Shown here one piece after another: positions 1-11,200 of a stretch of DNA of 64,000 nt. The position numbers and the translations under genes are program-made. Position 1 is the stretch's first letter. Every line of letters starts with the position of its first letter. A model generated the notes under the pieces. The model had not been told where the DNA came from and made no database searches. It saw only the letters and a list, made by a program, of their open reading frames with translations. This DNA comes from Acholeplasma equifetale ATCC 29724 (GTDB taxonomy: Bacteria; Bacillota_I; Bacilli_A; Acholeplasmatales; Acholeplasmataceae), in assembly GCF_000687735.1 (NCBI RefSeq), contig NZ_JHXL01000002.1, forward strand, positions 123,655 through 187,654, read 5' to 3'.

Positions 1-2
1 TA

Positions 3-3000
3 GCGGGTATTGTTGCTGTAAACTATGGTCATATTCAATCAACTTATCACAGTGGTTTAATTATTGGACCATCTGAAAGTTATGGTGTTTCATATTACAA
101 TGAAGGTATTATTGAAAATTCATACTTTGATTTAGATCATGTAACAAATCGTTATATCAAGGTAGAACATATCATTGTTACACAGGCATTAAAAAATGAA
201 GTAAAAGAAGATGTCAAAGGGTTAAGATTTACTAATATGACTGGTCTTAATGCATTGGGTAACAATGATGAACAAATGAATTTAGATATTACATTATATA
301 TTCAAAGAGAAAACTTTGATTTTACATCACATTATCCAGAGTTAAGATATTTCAACCAATTAAATGATATACGTAAAGAACATTCATATGAATCTATCTT
401 AAGTCAAAAGCTTGAAGGTATTGGAACTAAAGAAAAACCATTCATCATTTATGATGGTTTTGACATGATGGAAATTCATAGTTTTGTTGTGAATGGTGTT
501 GACTTTAAAGGTAAATACTTTAAGATTGCTGATTCTGTTCAAACCATTGATTTAACTGTTGAAGGATTAGATTATGAACCAATTGGTGATACTCAAAATA
601 ACTTTAATGGTAATTTCGATGGTAATAAGAAACGTATTTATATCCAATTAAGTGATGAAAAAGGAGAATATTTAGGTGTATTCCATACTTTAGGTATGTA
701 TGCATATGTTCATGATTTAACAATCATGGGTAAAATTGAAGGTTTAGGTTACTTTGGTGCGTTAGCAGGTAGAAACTTTGGTATTTTAGAACGCATTGAA
801 AACTTAGCTTCAATGGAAAGTAACGCATATGAAGACCAAGGTGGTAATAGTATTGGCGGTATCACAGGTGTTAACCAAGGTACAATTAAACAAAGTGTCA
901 ATAAAGGATCAATTAAAGCTGATGGTTCATTTGTCGGTGGTATCGCTGGTGAGAACATTGGTACAATCCAAGACACTTATAATCATGCATACATAGTTGC
1001 ATCTCATATGGTAGGAGGTATTGCTGGTACAAACCGTGGTGATATTATCCAAACATATAATAAAGGTGAAGTTAAAGCTTTAGTTTCATCAGCAGGAGGT
1101 ATTGTTGGTGAAAACTTAAGTTATGTTAAAGAAGCATTCAACTATGGAACAATTACCTCAATGAATGACATTGCAGGTGGTATTTCTGGTTTACAAGTTG
1201 AACAAAACGCAATTATAGAATCCATTTATAATACTGGATTAATAACTGCAATGGAAACAATTGCAGGTGGATTAGTTGGTAAATTAGACCGTGGTAAGTT
1301 ATTTGATGGTTATTCAGCAAGTCAAGTATACGCAAAAGGTAATGTGGGTATGCTTGTTGGACAATCATTATGGGGTTCTATTGATCGAGCATACTATGAT
1401 AAGAGCTTACTTAGCCAAATGACAAAACAAAATACATTATCAATTCCAACAAAAGCTGTTGGAGATCATGATTTCGTAGATAATGATTATGTTAAAGGTT
1501 TATACCATGGTCATATGGTTGGGTTAAATGCACTAGGGAATCTTCCTACACAGCTTAATTTACATACTCAAAGTCGATTTACAACTCAAAGTAGTTTTGA
1601 AAAATATGCTTATTATCCACAACTTACATTCTTTAAATCGCACACGAATGAAGAAGTAAGAAAAGATTCATTAGATTCAGTTAAGACAAAAACATTTATG
1701 ATTGGTGAAGGTTCAAAAGAAAATCCTTATATGATTTTCGATGAATCTGATATGGTTTTATTAAGTGAAACAGTGAATAGTGGAAATACTTATGAAGGTA
1801 TTTATTTAACTGTGAGCGATGAAACGTTCCAATTTGATTTAAGAGATCAAAACCAATGGAACTTTAAACCAATTGGTAATGGAATTTACGGATTTAATGG
1901 AATCTTTGATGGCCGTGGAGCAACATTTATCTTAAATATTCAACAAACGCTGGATTATGCTGGCTTGTTTGGCTATACATTAAGTCAGGCAAGTATTAAA
2001 AACTTATCTGTTGATGGTTTAGTTTCGGGTAATCATTATGTTGGATCTGTTGTAGGTTATAGTTTAGGTTCAATATCTAATGTCTATAACACTGCAACCA
2101 TTAAAGGTAAAGATTCAACAGGTGGAATCGTTGGATACTTAGCATCAACACTTGATAACGCATTTAACATGGGTGAGATTACAGGAAGTAAAAATACTGG
2201 TGGTATTGTTGGATTAACAGAAGCTATCGTCCAATATACATATAATGCTGGTGTTGTTTATGGATTAGAAAATGTCGGAGCAATCGCAGGGTTCTTAAAC
2301 GAAACTGAAGTTAAAAATAGTTATTATGATTCAAGATTATTATCAAGTTATCGTGGTGTTGGCAATTATCAAAAACCAACAAAAGCAGTTGGTAACTCTC
2401 AAAACTCAAGTACCGTTTATGGATTAGATTATAACTATATGACGGGTATTGAACGTCTTGGTCTAGGTAGTTTACAAATGAATTTCAGTAAACAAAACTG
2501 GACGGATAACATTAATATTGATGATAATGAAAACTATCCACAATTAAGTATATTCTCAAAATCTAACCATGAAGAAATAAGATTACGTAGTAAAGAAGCA
2601 ACAAGAAGAACATATTATCAAATTTACTATGACTACAACAGTGCAGATGGTAACAATGATAAACTCTTTAGTTATGTCATTCCAGGTTATCATTATGAAT
2701 TAGTAGTTCCTTATAAGTTTGGATTTATCTTAGAGGGTTGGTATTACACAGCTAATGATACATACATTAAATATACTGATGGTTTAGGTATGAGTTTAGA
2801 ACCATTTAATGATGAAGAAAATATCACATTAGTGGCTAATTATGAAGTTAAATATCACATGATTCAATTTATCGATGGAAACAATAAAGTCATTGATGAA
2901 ATAAATATTTTACATGGTGACTTTGTAACACCATCAACAAAAATACCTACTAAAAATCCAAGTTCATTAAAAATTTATCAGTTTGAAGCATGGGACTTTG

Positions 3001-6000
3001 ACTTTAGTCAGCAAATCTTTGATGATACGAAGATTTATGGACGTTATTTAGAAATAGATCGATTCTATACAGTGACATTTTTAGATGGTGATGATAATTT
3101 CTTTAAAGAGGTCAAAGTTGAATATGGAAATACTTTAGAAAAACCTTCATTTATTCCAAGAAAATCATATGATGAATATGCATATGAATTTGTTGATTGG
3201 GACTTCAACTTTGACGAATTCATTACGGAAAATACTGTTGTAAAACCAATCTTTAAGAAAGTTCCAAGATATTATGAAGTAACCTTCTTAAATGGCGATG
3301 GCAGTATATTATATGTTGATAAAGTTGAGTATCTATCACATGCAAATCCACCAACCGAAGGTATTAAGAAAGAACCAACCAAAGCATATGTTTATGAATT
3401 TATTGGTTGGGACAAACCAATTGATGAGATTACTCAAAACATAATAGTAAACCCATTATTTGAAGAAAAAGATCGTTATTATGAAGTAACCTTTATGGAT
3501 GGTAACGATAAAGTATTTAAAGTTGTTGAAGTTGTATATTTAGGTTCAATTGAAGAAAACATTGGTGAACCTAGAAAAGATCCAAAAGGTGAATATGCAT
3601 ATCAATTCATAGGATGGAATCATAGCTTACAACATATTGAAGATAATATAATTGTCTATCCTGAATTTAAAGAAATTCCAAGATATTATGAAGTTGTTTA
3701 CCTTGATGGTAATGGCGATGTCTTTGAAATATTTGAGCGTGTTGAATACTTAAATGATGCACCATTACCAAATAGTAATCCAACTAAAGATGGTACAGAA
3801 ATGTATGTCTATGAATTTGAATCTTGGAGCGATAATTATAAAGAAATTAGAGAAAACACAGTTGTTACACCTAGATTTAAAGAATCTTTAAGACCATTTA
3901 CTGTAACATTCTTAGACGGTAATGGAAAAATTCATGAAGTTCAAACCGTCCTTTATGGTATGAACGCAAGCCCACCAAGAACACCTAAGAAAGATGCAAA
4001 AGATGAAGTAGCATATCGATTTGTTCGTTGGGATCATGATTTACAACATATTACAGCAGATATAACAATCAAACCAATCTTTGAAGAAGTTCAAAGATAC
4101 TATAATGTTACTTTCTATGGTTATGATTTAGACTTAATTCTTAAGACTGAACGTGTGGAATTCTTAGGTAGTGCAACGGCACCAGTAGCTCCTATTCCAA
4201 AACATGCGAATGAAGCTTATGAATACGTCTTTATTAAATGGGATAAACCATTTGATGAAGTAACAAGTGATTTAGTTGTTTATGCGGTATATGAATCACG
4301 CATTAAACAATATGAAATTACATTTGTTGATGGTGATTCAACGTATACATTATTAGCTGATCATGGGTCAACATTAAAATTACCAGTTGGTACAAAAGAA
4401 TCAACAGACCAAATTAAATATGAGTTCTTATTCTGGACATTAAATGATGAAAAGATAACAGAACTTAAAAATATTAAACAAAACTATACACTTTATGCAG
4501 TATTTGATGAAATTTACCTATATTACATTGTTCGTTTCATTGATGGTGATAACAATATCATGTCCATTGAACACGTATTCTTAGATGAAGCTGCAAATGC
4601 TCCTTTTGAGACACCTACAAAGAAAAAGACAGATACAAAAGTTTACGTCTTTACTGGCTGGGATAAAGATTTTAGTGAAGTTTATGAAAATTTAGATATC
4701 TATGCATTATTTGAAGAAAAGAACAGATTCTATGATGTTAAATTCTATGATGCATATGGTTCAGTAATTGGTAAACAAGTTGTTGAATATGGTATGGATG
4801 CAATCGTTCCAGAAATACCAATTAAAGCATCTGATGAAGTTTATCATTATGAGTTTGTTGGATGGACACACAATCATCTTCAAGTTAAAGAAAATCTAGA
4901 CATTCATCCAGTGTTTGAAAGTGTATTAAGAAAATATCAAATTATATTCATGGATGCATTCAACAATGAATTCTTAGTCCTTTATGCAAATTATGGTGAA
5001 AGCATAACGCCTCCAAAGAATATAACTAAAGAACCAAAGGATAATACATATTATGTATTTAATCGCTGGAGTGAAGACTTATCATTTATTAGTAAAGATT
5101 TAATTGTTTATCCAATCTTTGATGAAGTTGATAGATATTATGAAGTTACATACGTATATTTAGATTTAAACAATCAAGAAAAATCAATTGTTGAAATCGT
5201 TGAATACGGACAAGATGCAAAGGACATACTAAAAGAATTACCAATTATAGTTCTAAGTGATGAATATGTTTATGCACCAATTGGATGGAGCGATTCATTA
5301 AAAGAAATCAAAGAAAACAAAACGGTTTATGCAGAATATGAAACAAGATTAAGATACTTTGATGTTAGACTTTATAACGACTTAGAACTTATTGAAACGA
5401 TTAAAGCTCAATATGGTTCAAATATATTACCTTCATATGAACCTACAAAACTTCCAACACAAGATCATAGATTTGAATTTGTTGGTTGGAGTGAAGATTT
5501 GACTTACGTCACACATGAAATGGATGTTTACGCAGTTTATAAGACATATAATAATGTCAATATCGTTACATTTATGGATGGCGATGGCAATATCTTCTAT
5601 GAGCTTGAAGTGAAGTTTGGTGAAGATGTATACTTTGACGGTATTCCAAGTAAAACACCAACAGAAGCAATCACTTATAAGTTTATTGGTTGGGATCATA
5701 GTCTAAAAAATATTAAAGAGGATACAGTTGTTTATCCATTATTTGAAGAAGTAACTCGTAAATATGTTGTTGTCTTTGTTGATGAATTAGGTAACATCAT
5801 AAGTGAACAGTTTGTAGCATTTGGAAGTTCTGCAACTGAACCAACTCAAATTAAACTTCCAAAAGATACAGAAGAATTTACATATACATATCGTTGGAGT
5901 AGAGAGTTTAATCATATCATTGAAGATACACTCGTTCAACTTATTATTGAAGCGAATCTAAAACGTTATACATATACATTCTTTGATAGTTTTGGAAACA

Positions 6001-8192
6001 TATATTATCAAGTTACTGATGATTATGGTTCAACAGTTATCCCACCTAAAGGGCCTATTAGAGAAAATACACCACAATATACATATGTATTTATAGGATG
6101 GGATAAAGAAATTCCAGAAATGATGACAAAGGACTTATCGTTCTATCCGGTTTATGATGAGATTATCAACAAGTATTTAGTTACATATTTAGATGGTGAT
6201 GACGAAATCTTCTATCAAGAATGGGTAGATTACGGTGATAATGGTTCAATTCCATTAGATAAACCAACAAAAACCCCTAATCAACAATATTATTATGTGT
6301 TTAGAATTTGGGATAGAAAACCAATTTATATTACACAAGATACAACAATCAAACCAATATTTGATAGATACCTGCAAGTCTATGAAGTTCAATTCATTGA
6401 TGAAGAAGGTAAAGTTATTAATAAACAAAATGTTGAATATGGTATGGGGGCAATTGAACCTGCAATCGAATTAATTCCAACAAAACCGCCAACATTTGAG
6501 TATGAATATATTTTTGTTGGATGGGATAAACCATTTAGCTTTATTACGGAAGATACAATTGTTCAAGTACGTTATGCACCAGTTGTTAGAATGTACACTT
6601 ATACATTCTATGATAGTGACCATGTCACCATCTTAAAACAAGTTAAAGGTGCTTACGGTACACCAATTATAGCTCCAACACCACCAGATAGAGAACTTAC
6701 AGACCATTCATATGAAAGATTTGTTGGATGGGATAAGACTGTAGCAGCAACATTAACTGAAAACGTTGAATACTACGCAATCTATGAAGAAGTATTAAAA
6801 ACATATGTTGTTAAGTTCTTTGATGGTAATGGATTAGTATTGGATATTCAAATTATTGAATATGGAAAACCTGCTAAATCACCAGCAAAAACTCCAACAA
6901 AAGAAATGACAGAAAAATATGAATATTTCTTCCAAGATTGGGATCAAGACTTTAGTAGTGTTAAGAATGATTTAAATATCTATCCTGTATTTAAAGCAGA
7001 ATTAAGACGATTTATAATTAGTTTCGTTTATGAAGACGAAATTATAGAAATTTTAAAACCATATGGAAGTAGTATTGATTTTGACATTGATCCTATTCCA
7101 ACACCACTTAAAGCTGGACATAGCTTTGTAAGATGGGATCAAGACTTAACAAATATCACGAAAGATATTGAAACTTATCCAATCTTTAAAGCAAATAGAT
7201 ACAAAGTATTCTATTATGTCTTAGATGCTGATAGTGGTTCAATGACTAATGATGTTGTTACATATGGTAGTGAATATCAATTACGTGAAAATGAATACTA
7301 TAAACGTGGTTATGAATTCATTGGATGGCGCTTAGATCCTGATTCTAATGAACCAGTTTATAATCCAAATATGAAGATTATCTTTGACTTTGATGGTAAC
7401 CTTGAACTTTACGCAACTTTCAAACCAATCAATTATGATGTGATATATGATACTGATGGTGGTTCAAGTCTTTCAAAAGATACATATGATATTGAAACTG
7501 GATTATCTATTCTTCCAACACCAGAAAAAGAATATAACTTATTCTTAGGTTGGGTACTTGAAGATATTATCTTAAGTGAAGATGAGCAAAAATATGTTTC
7601 AATAACAATTGATCCAGACGGAAATGAATTTATTACTGAAATACCAGTTGGATTCATTGGTCACGTAAAACTCAAAGCTCGATATCTATATAATGGATTT
7701 ATCGAACTTAAAGATGAATATAAAGATAAATATTTAATTGCATATGCTGATGTAACAAGTATTATTCCGATTACTGAACGTGAAAAATCAGAAAATGATG
7801 TTTACTTATTTGGAGCGTACTTAAATCAAACATTAGCAGATTTAAAAGAAAAATTCATCAACGAAAATCTTGAGTTTGTTGATGAATCAGGTAATACAAT
7901 TGATAATTTAGATTCAATTGTGAGAACTGGTATCAGAATTGTTATAAGAGATCAAAAGGATCCTTCAGTATTTATTGATCAAGTGATTATCGTCTTAAAA
8001 GGTGATGTCAATGGTGATGGGTTTATTGATATAAATGACTACAACGCAATATTATTACATATTCGCCTATTATTACCGATAGAAAAAGAATTATTATTAG
8101 CGGCAATGATAGATGAAGATAAATATATCGACGTAGTCGATTTAAACTTATTACTTTTACATATAAGAAATCTTATGAACATATTTGAATGA
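3..8192 (+). CDS. Giant surface protein: GLUG modules, ~22 Listeria-Bacteroides (InlB B-type) repeats, C-terminal dockerin-like domain; 5' partial
   Basis: The reading frame is open to the left edge, and codons from position 3 read as the same GLUG-type sequence, so the ATG at 237 is internal and the start lies outside the window. About 3-2560 holds GLUG-rich modules (G-G-I-x-G-x-N motifs). Two whole modules and the tail of a third are visible, each closing with a LNALGN-like segment. From about 2850 to 7560 there are roughly 22 tandem units of about 70 residues with the pattern YYEVTFLDG..., YG, FIGWD, VYPIFEE (Listeria-Bacteroides repeat family, Flg_new). At 8001-8189 a duplicated D-x-N-x-D-G-x-I-D motif with LLLHIR helices resembles a type I dockerin. 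No sortase signal or C-terminal membrane helix is present. Probably secreted and held by protein-protein binding. It is the first visible gene of a five-gene operon, and its stop is 13 bases before the next ATG. Confidence 0.85.
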   Translation, partial: AGIVAVNYGHIQSTYHSGLIIGPSESYGVSYYNEGIIENSYFDLDHVTNRYIKVEHIIVTQALKNEVKEDVKGLRFTNMTGLNALGNNDEQMNLDITLYIQRENFDFTSHYPELRYFNQLNDIRKEHSYESILSQKLEGIGTKEKPFIIYDGFDMMEIHSFVVNGVDFKGKYFKIADSVQTIDLTVEGLDYEPIGDTQNNFNGNFDGNKKRIYIQLSDEKGEYLGVFHTLGMYAYVHDLTIMGKIEGLGYFGALAGRNFGILERIENLASMESNAYEDQGGNSIGGITGVNQGTIKQSVNKGSIKADGSFVGGIAGENIGTIQDTYNHAYIVASHMVGGIAGTNRGDIIQTYNKGEVKALVSSAGGIVGENLSYVKEAFNYGTITSMNDIAGGISGLQVEQNAIIESIYNTGLITAMETIAGGLVGKLDRGKLFDGYSASQVYAKGNVGMLVGQSLWGSIDRAYYDKSLLSQMTKQNTLSIPTKAVGDHDFVDNDYVKGLYHGHMVGLNALGNLPTQLNLHTQSRFTTQSSFEKYAYYPQLTFFKSHTNEEVRKDSLDSVKTKTFMIGEGSKENPYMIFDESDMVLLSETVNSGNTYEGIYLTVSDETFQFDLRDQNQWNFKPIGNGIYGFNGIFDGRGATFILNIQQTLDYAGLFGYTLSQASIKNLSVDGLVSGNHYVGSVVGYSLGSISNVYNTATIKGKDSTGGIVGYLASTLDNAFNMGEITGSKNTGGIVGLTEAIVQYTYNAGVVYGLENVGAIAGFLNETEVKNSYYDSRLLSSYRGVGNYQKPTKAVGNSQNSSTVYGLDYNYMTGIERLGLGSLQMNFSKQNWTDNINIDDNENYPQLSIFSKSNHEEIRLRSKEATRRTYYQIYYDYNSADGNNDKLFSYVIPGYHYELVVPYKFGFILEGWYYTANDTYIKYTDGLGMSLEPFNDEENITLVANYEVKYHMIQFIDGNNKVIDEINILHGDFVTPSTKIPTKNPSSLKIYQFEAWDFDFSQQIFDDTKIYGRYLEIDRFYTVTFLDGDDNFFKEVKVEYGNTLEKPSFIPRKSYDEYAYEFVDWDFNFDEFITENTVVKPIFKKVPRYYEVTFLNGDGSILYVDKVEYLSHANPPTEGIKKEPTKAYVYEFIGWDKPIDEITQNIIVNPLFEEKDRYYEVTFMDGNDKVFKVVEVVYLGSIEENIGEPRKDPKGEYAYQFIGWNHSLQHIEDNIIVYPEFKEIPRYYEVVYLDGNGDVFEIFERVEYLNDAPLPNSNPTKDGTEMYVYEFESWSDNYKEIRENTVVTPRFKESLRPFTVTFLDGNGKIHEVQTVLYGMNASPPRTPKKDAKDEVAYRFVRWDHDLQHITADITIKPIFEEVQRYYNVTFYGYDLDLILKTERVEFLGSATAPVAPIPKHANEAYEYVFIKWDKPFDEVTSDLVVYAVYESRIKQYEITFVDGDSTYTLLADHGSTLKLPVGTKESTDQIKYEFLFWTLNDEKITELKNIKQNYTLYAVFDEIYLYYIVRFIDGDNNIMSIEHVFLDEAANAPFETPTKKKTDTKVYVFTGWDKDFSEVYENLDIYALFEEKNRFYDVKFYDAYGSVIGKQVVEYGMDAIVPEIPIKASDEVYHYEFVGWTHNHLQVKENLDIHPVFESVLRKYQIIFMDAFNNEFLVLYANYGESITPPKNITKEPKDNTYYVFNRWSEDLSFISKDLIVYPIFDEVDRYYEVTYVYLDLNNQEKSIVEIVEYGQDAKDILKELPIIVLSDEYVYAPIGWSDSLKEIKENKTVYAEYETRLRYFDVRLYNDLELIETIKAQYGSNILPSYEPTKLPTQDHRFEFVGWSEDLTYVTHEMDVYAVYKTYNNVNIVTFMDGDGNIFYELEVKFGEDVYFDGIPSKTPTEAITYKFIGWDHSLKNIKEDTVVYPLFEEVTRKYVVVFVDELGNIISEQFVAFGSSATEPTQIKLPKDTEEFTYTYRWSREFNHIIEDTLVQLIIEANLKRYTYTFFDSFGNIYYQVTDDYGSTVIPPKGPIRENTPQYTYVFIGWDKEIPEMMTKDLSFYPVYDEIINKYLVTYLDGDDEIFYQEWVDYGDNGSIPLDKPTKTPNQQYYYVFRIWDRKPIYITQDTTIKPIFDRYLQVYEVQFIDEEGKVINKQNVEYGMGAIEPAIELIPTKPPTFEYEYIFVGWDKPFSFITEDTIVQVRYAPVVRMYTYTFYDSDHVTILKQVKGAYGTPIIAPTPPDRELTDHSYERFVGWDKTVAATLTENVEYYAIYEEVLKTYVVKFFDGNGLVLDIQIIEYGKPAKSPAKTPTKEMTEKYEYFFQDWDQDFSSVKNDLNIYPVFKAELRRFIISFVYEDEIIEILKPYGSSIDFDIDPIPTPLKAGHSFVRWDQDLTNITKDIETYPIFKANRYKVFYYVLDADSGSMTNDVVTYGSEYQLRENEYYKRGYEFIGWRLDPDSNEPVYNPNMKIIFDFDGNLELYATFKPINYDVIYDTDGGSSLSKDTYDIETGLSILPTPEKEYNLFLGWVLEDIILSEDEQKYVSITIDPDGNEFITEIPVGFIGHVKLKARYLYNGFIELKDEYKDKYLIAYADVTSIIPITEREKSENDVYLFGAYLNQTLADLKEKFINENLEFVDESGNTIDNLDSIVRTGIRIVIRDQKDPSVFIDQVIIVLKGDVNGDGFIDINDYNAILLHIRLLLPIEKELLLAAMIDEDKYIDVVDLNLLLLHIRNLMNIFE

Positions 8193-8205
8193 AGAGGAAA
8201 TAACA

Positions 8206-11200
8206 ATGAAGAAAAAAATATATAGTTTAGTGTGTTTATTTATTTTTACATTAATAACAATGATATCACTAACAACTGAAGTGTATTCAAATTCGTATGA
8301 TCCACTATTTGAGATCACGATTGTTGAAGCAAATTCTCAAAAATCTGAATTATCTATTGAAGAATTATATGAAAATTTAGACACTGAATATAATGAATTT
8401 ATATTTGAGGTTTATGTTAGATCAGTCGGAGAAGAAAGAGAATTATCAAGTATTAAAGCTTCATGGATAATAACTAACAATAAATTATCTTATAGTTATA
8501 GTAGGGCAGATTTTTATGAGATTAAAGAAGGACGCACATCATACAAGGCCTTTGAAAGTGGTATATCTAATGCGTATTTTCAATTAGGATTAGGCAGTAT
8601 AACTCAAGCGGGATATATAAATATCAAAATTCCAACAACAAATATTAAAATAGCAGAAGTAAATTTAGTTCTTGAAGGAGAGCTTACATCAGATGATACG
8701 TTGGAGTTTGGATTGAACTTTTTTGGAGATGAATCTACGGCGATATCACGTATTGACCCAAGTATGAACCCATCTAATATAAAATATGACAATAATCAAA
8801 TTAAAGTAAACAGTTTTAAAGCTGGGTTACAAGGCGAAGATGCAACACTTAAATCACTTAATATTGGTTCACAAGGATACAGTGTTAGTTCTAAAGAGAT
8901 TAATGCAAGCATCTCATATTTAGAAAGTTTAAAACCATTAACTGAATTAATTAAAGCTACACCAAATAAATCATCAGCATCAGTTGTCATAGAAAAAACT
9001 AAAGGTGAAGCAAATCGAATTCAAGTAGGCGATGAAGTAACAATTACAGTGACTGATGGTGGCACCATAGAGGTGTACACCATCACCTTTGTTGCTATTG
9101 CGGAGGCAAATTTAAAATTATCTGAATTAAAATATGTTGCTGATTCATCAACAACGTTATCTCCAAGTTTTAATCCGGATGAAAACAATTACTCAATTAT
9201 AATTCCTGCATCTAAAAGATCAACAGGATTTACAATCGATCCTAAAGCTGCAAGTTCTGATGCAACACTTATAATTAAGTTAGATGGTGTCAATCAAACA
9301 AAGATTAATAATGTGTATAAATTTGTCAATTTAACACCTGGTATACATACGGTATCTATTATTGTTAAAGTTGGCGATTTAGAGAATGTTTATGAGTTAA
9401 CTGTTAAACAAAAAGATGCAGAAAAAACTGCTACACTTAATACGTTTATTGTAAGAGATCAAAATAATACAACTTACTCAAGTACAACAGAAATTTTGTT
9501 ACCAGAAGAAGCAAATTTATATCGTATGCAAGCTGAATTTTTAGAAAATACTATTTCATCAGTAAGTTTTGAAACATTAATTACATCTTCTACTGGTATG
9601 AGAGATGGAACAAGTGGCAATTTTGAAAAAGAGAAAAATCTTTTAAATATTTTTAAATATGCAACAGCTATTCAAATTGCTAAAGGTGAAACACATACAA
9701 TTACGATTCATGCAATTGCTGAAGATGGTTCAGAACATGAATATGTCATATCAATTAAACGTAAAGAATCAAGTAATACAAATTTATCTAAAGTTGAAGT
9801 TATAGAATCAACAGGGACAAAAACCATTAATGCAGTGAATGGTGTTTATACATATAATGTAACAAATAGAAACGACATTATTACAATCAATCCTACAGGT
9901 GTTCTCGGTGAGAACCAAACAATTACTGTCTATAAAGATGGTAACTTGGTTACAGGTGGTAATATTGATTTAAATGATCTTGAAGAAGGTATTCATGAAT
10001 ATGAAATTAGAGTCATCGCTCAAGATGGAACAGCGAAATCTTATTCATTTAAAATTGTTATTTTATCAACAGACACGACATTTAAACTTGAAGGATTCAA
10101 TTTTGGTGAAATAACCCCTATATTTGATTTAAATTCATTTACAAAAACAGGTAATACTTTTGTATTAAATGTTGCAATACCATATACAATAAATAAGGTA
10201 AGTATTAGTGTTTCTGCAACACATACTAAAGCGAAAGTTGAAAAGAGCGGTGGTGTAGGTGATTTTAGTAATAGTGCTAATACAATCACTGGAACATTAA
10301 CATTCAATTCAACAGCAGAACAAGTTTTAACATTTGACATTAAGGTAACAGCTGAAAATACTACTGTAACTGAAAATTATTCAATTCAAATCAAAAGAGA
10401 AGCTGCTAAAACAGTTAATACTTTAGAATCGCTAACAATTAACGATTTTGAAGTGAATGGTTTCATTAAAGATACAACACCGGCTTCATTCTTAGGGGTA
10501 ACTTTTCTTGACCCTTCTATAATTGCATCTGGGTCTGTTTTTGTAAAAGGTGAAGTCACAGACGGTGAAACAACTACAACTGTTTTATATCAATATAAAA
10601 AATCAACCGATACTACATACACTAATGGTCAAAGTATTAAATTTGACCGTGGTGTCAGATATGATGTAAGAGTGACTGTAACTTCTCAAGCAGGTACAAC
10701 AAACACATATTATTTCCAATTTATTGTTGCAAGTAATAACAACAAAATTACTGGCATTCAAGTCTTAAATGATGAAAATATAGCATATCCATTACAATTT
10801 AACGAAACAACAACACAATATACAATTAATGTTACAGCTCAAGTATCTCGAGTTAAATTAATTGTAACAACTCAAGATTCATCAGCTAAAGTTATTAGTG
10901 GTGTTGATTCTAATGGATTTATATCATTAAATGCTGCAGGGTTAAGTACAACTGTTACGGTTTATGCAGTTTCTGAAGCTGGTACAGAAGGACAAAAATA
11001 TCAAATCATTATCGCACGTGGGTCATATAGAGATATTAATACAATTGATACATTAGTAATATCTCATAATGGACAAGAATTGCCAATTAACTTTAATCCA
11101 TTAATCAATGATTATAAATTAAGAATTGATGATTCAATGGATAGTTTTGATATTCTAGCAACCCTTCAAGACAATGGAAGTTATTTCCAAAATGGTTTAA

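Noticed and set aside
237..239. ATG 237 as start of the giant protein
   Set aside because: The same frame and domain type continue upstream to the window edge.
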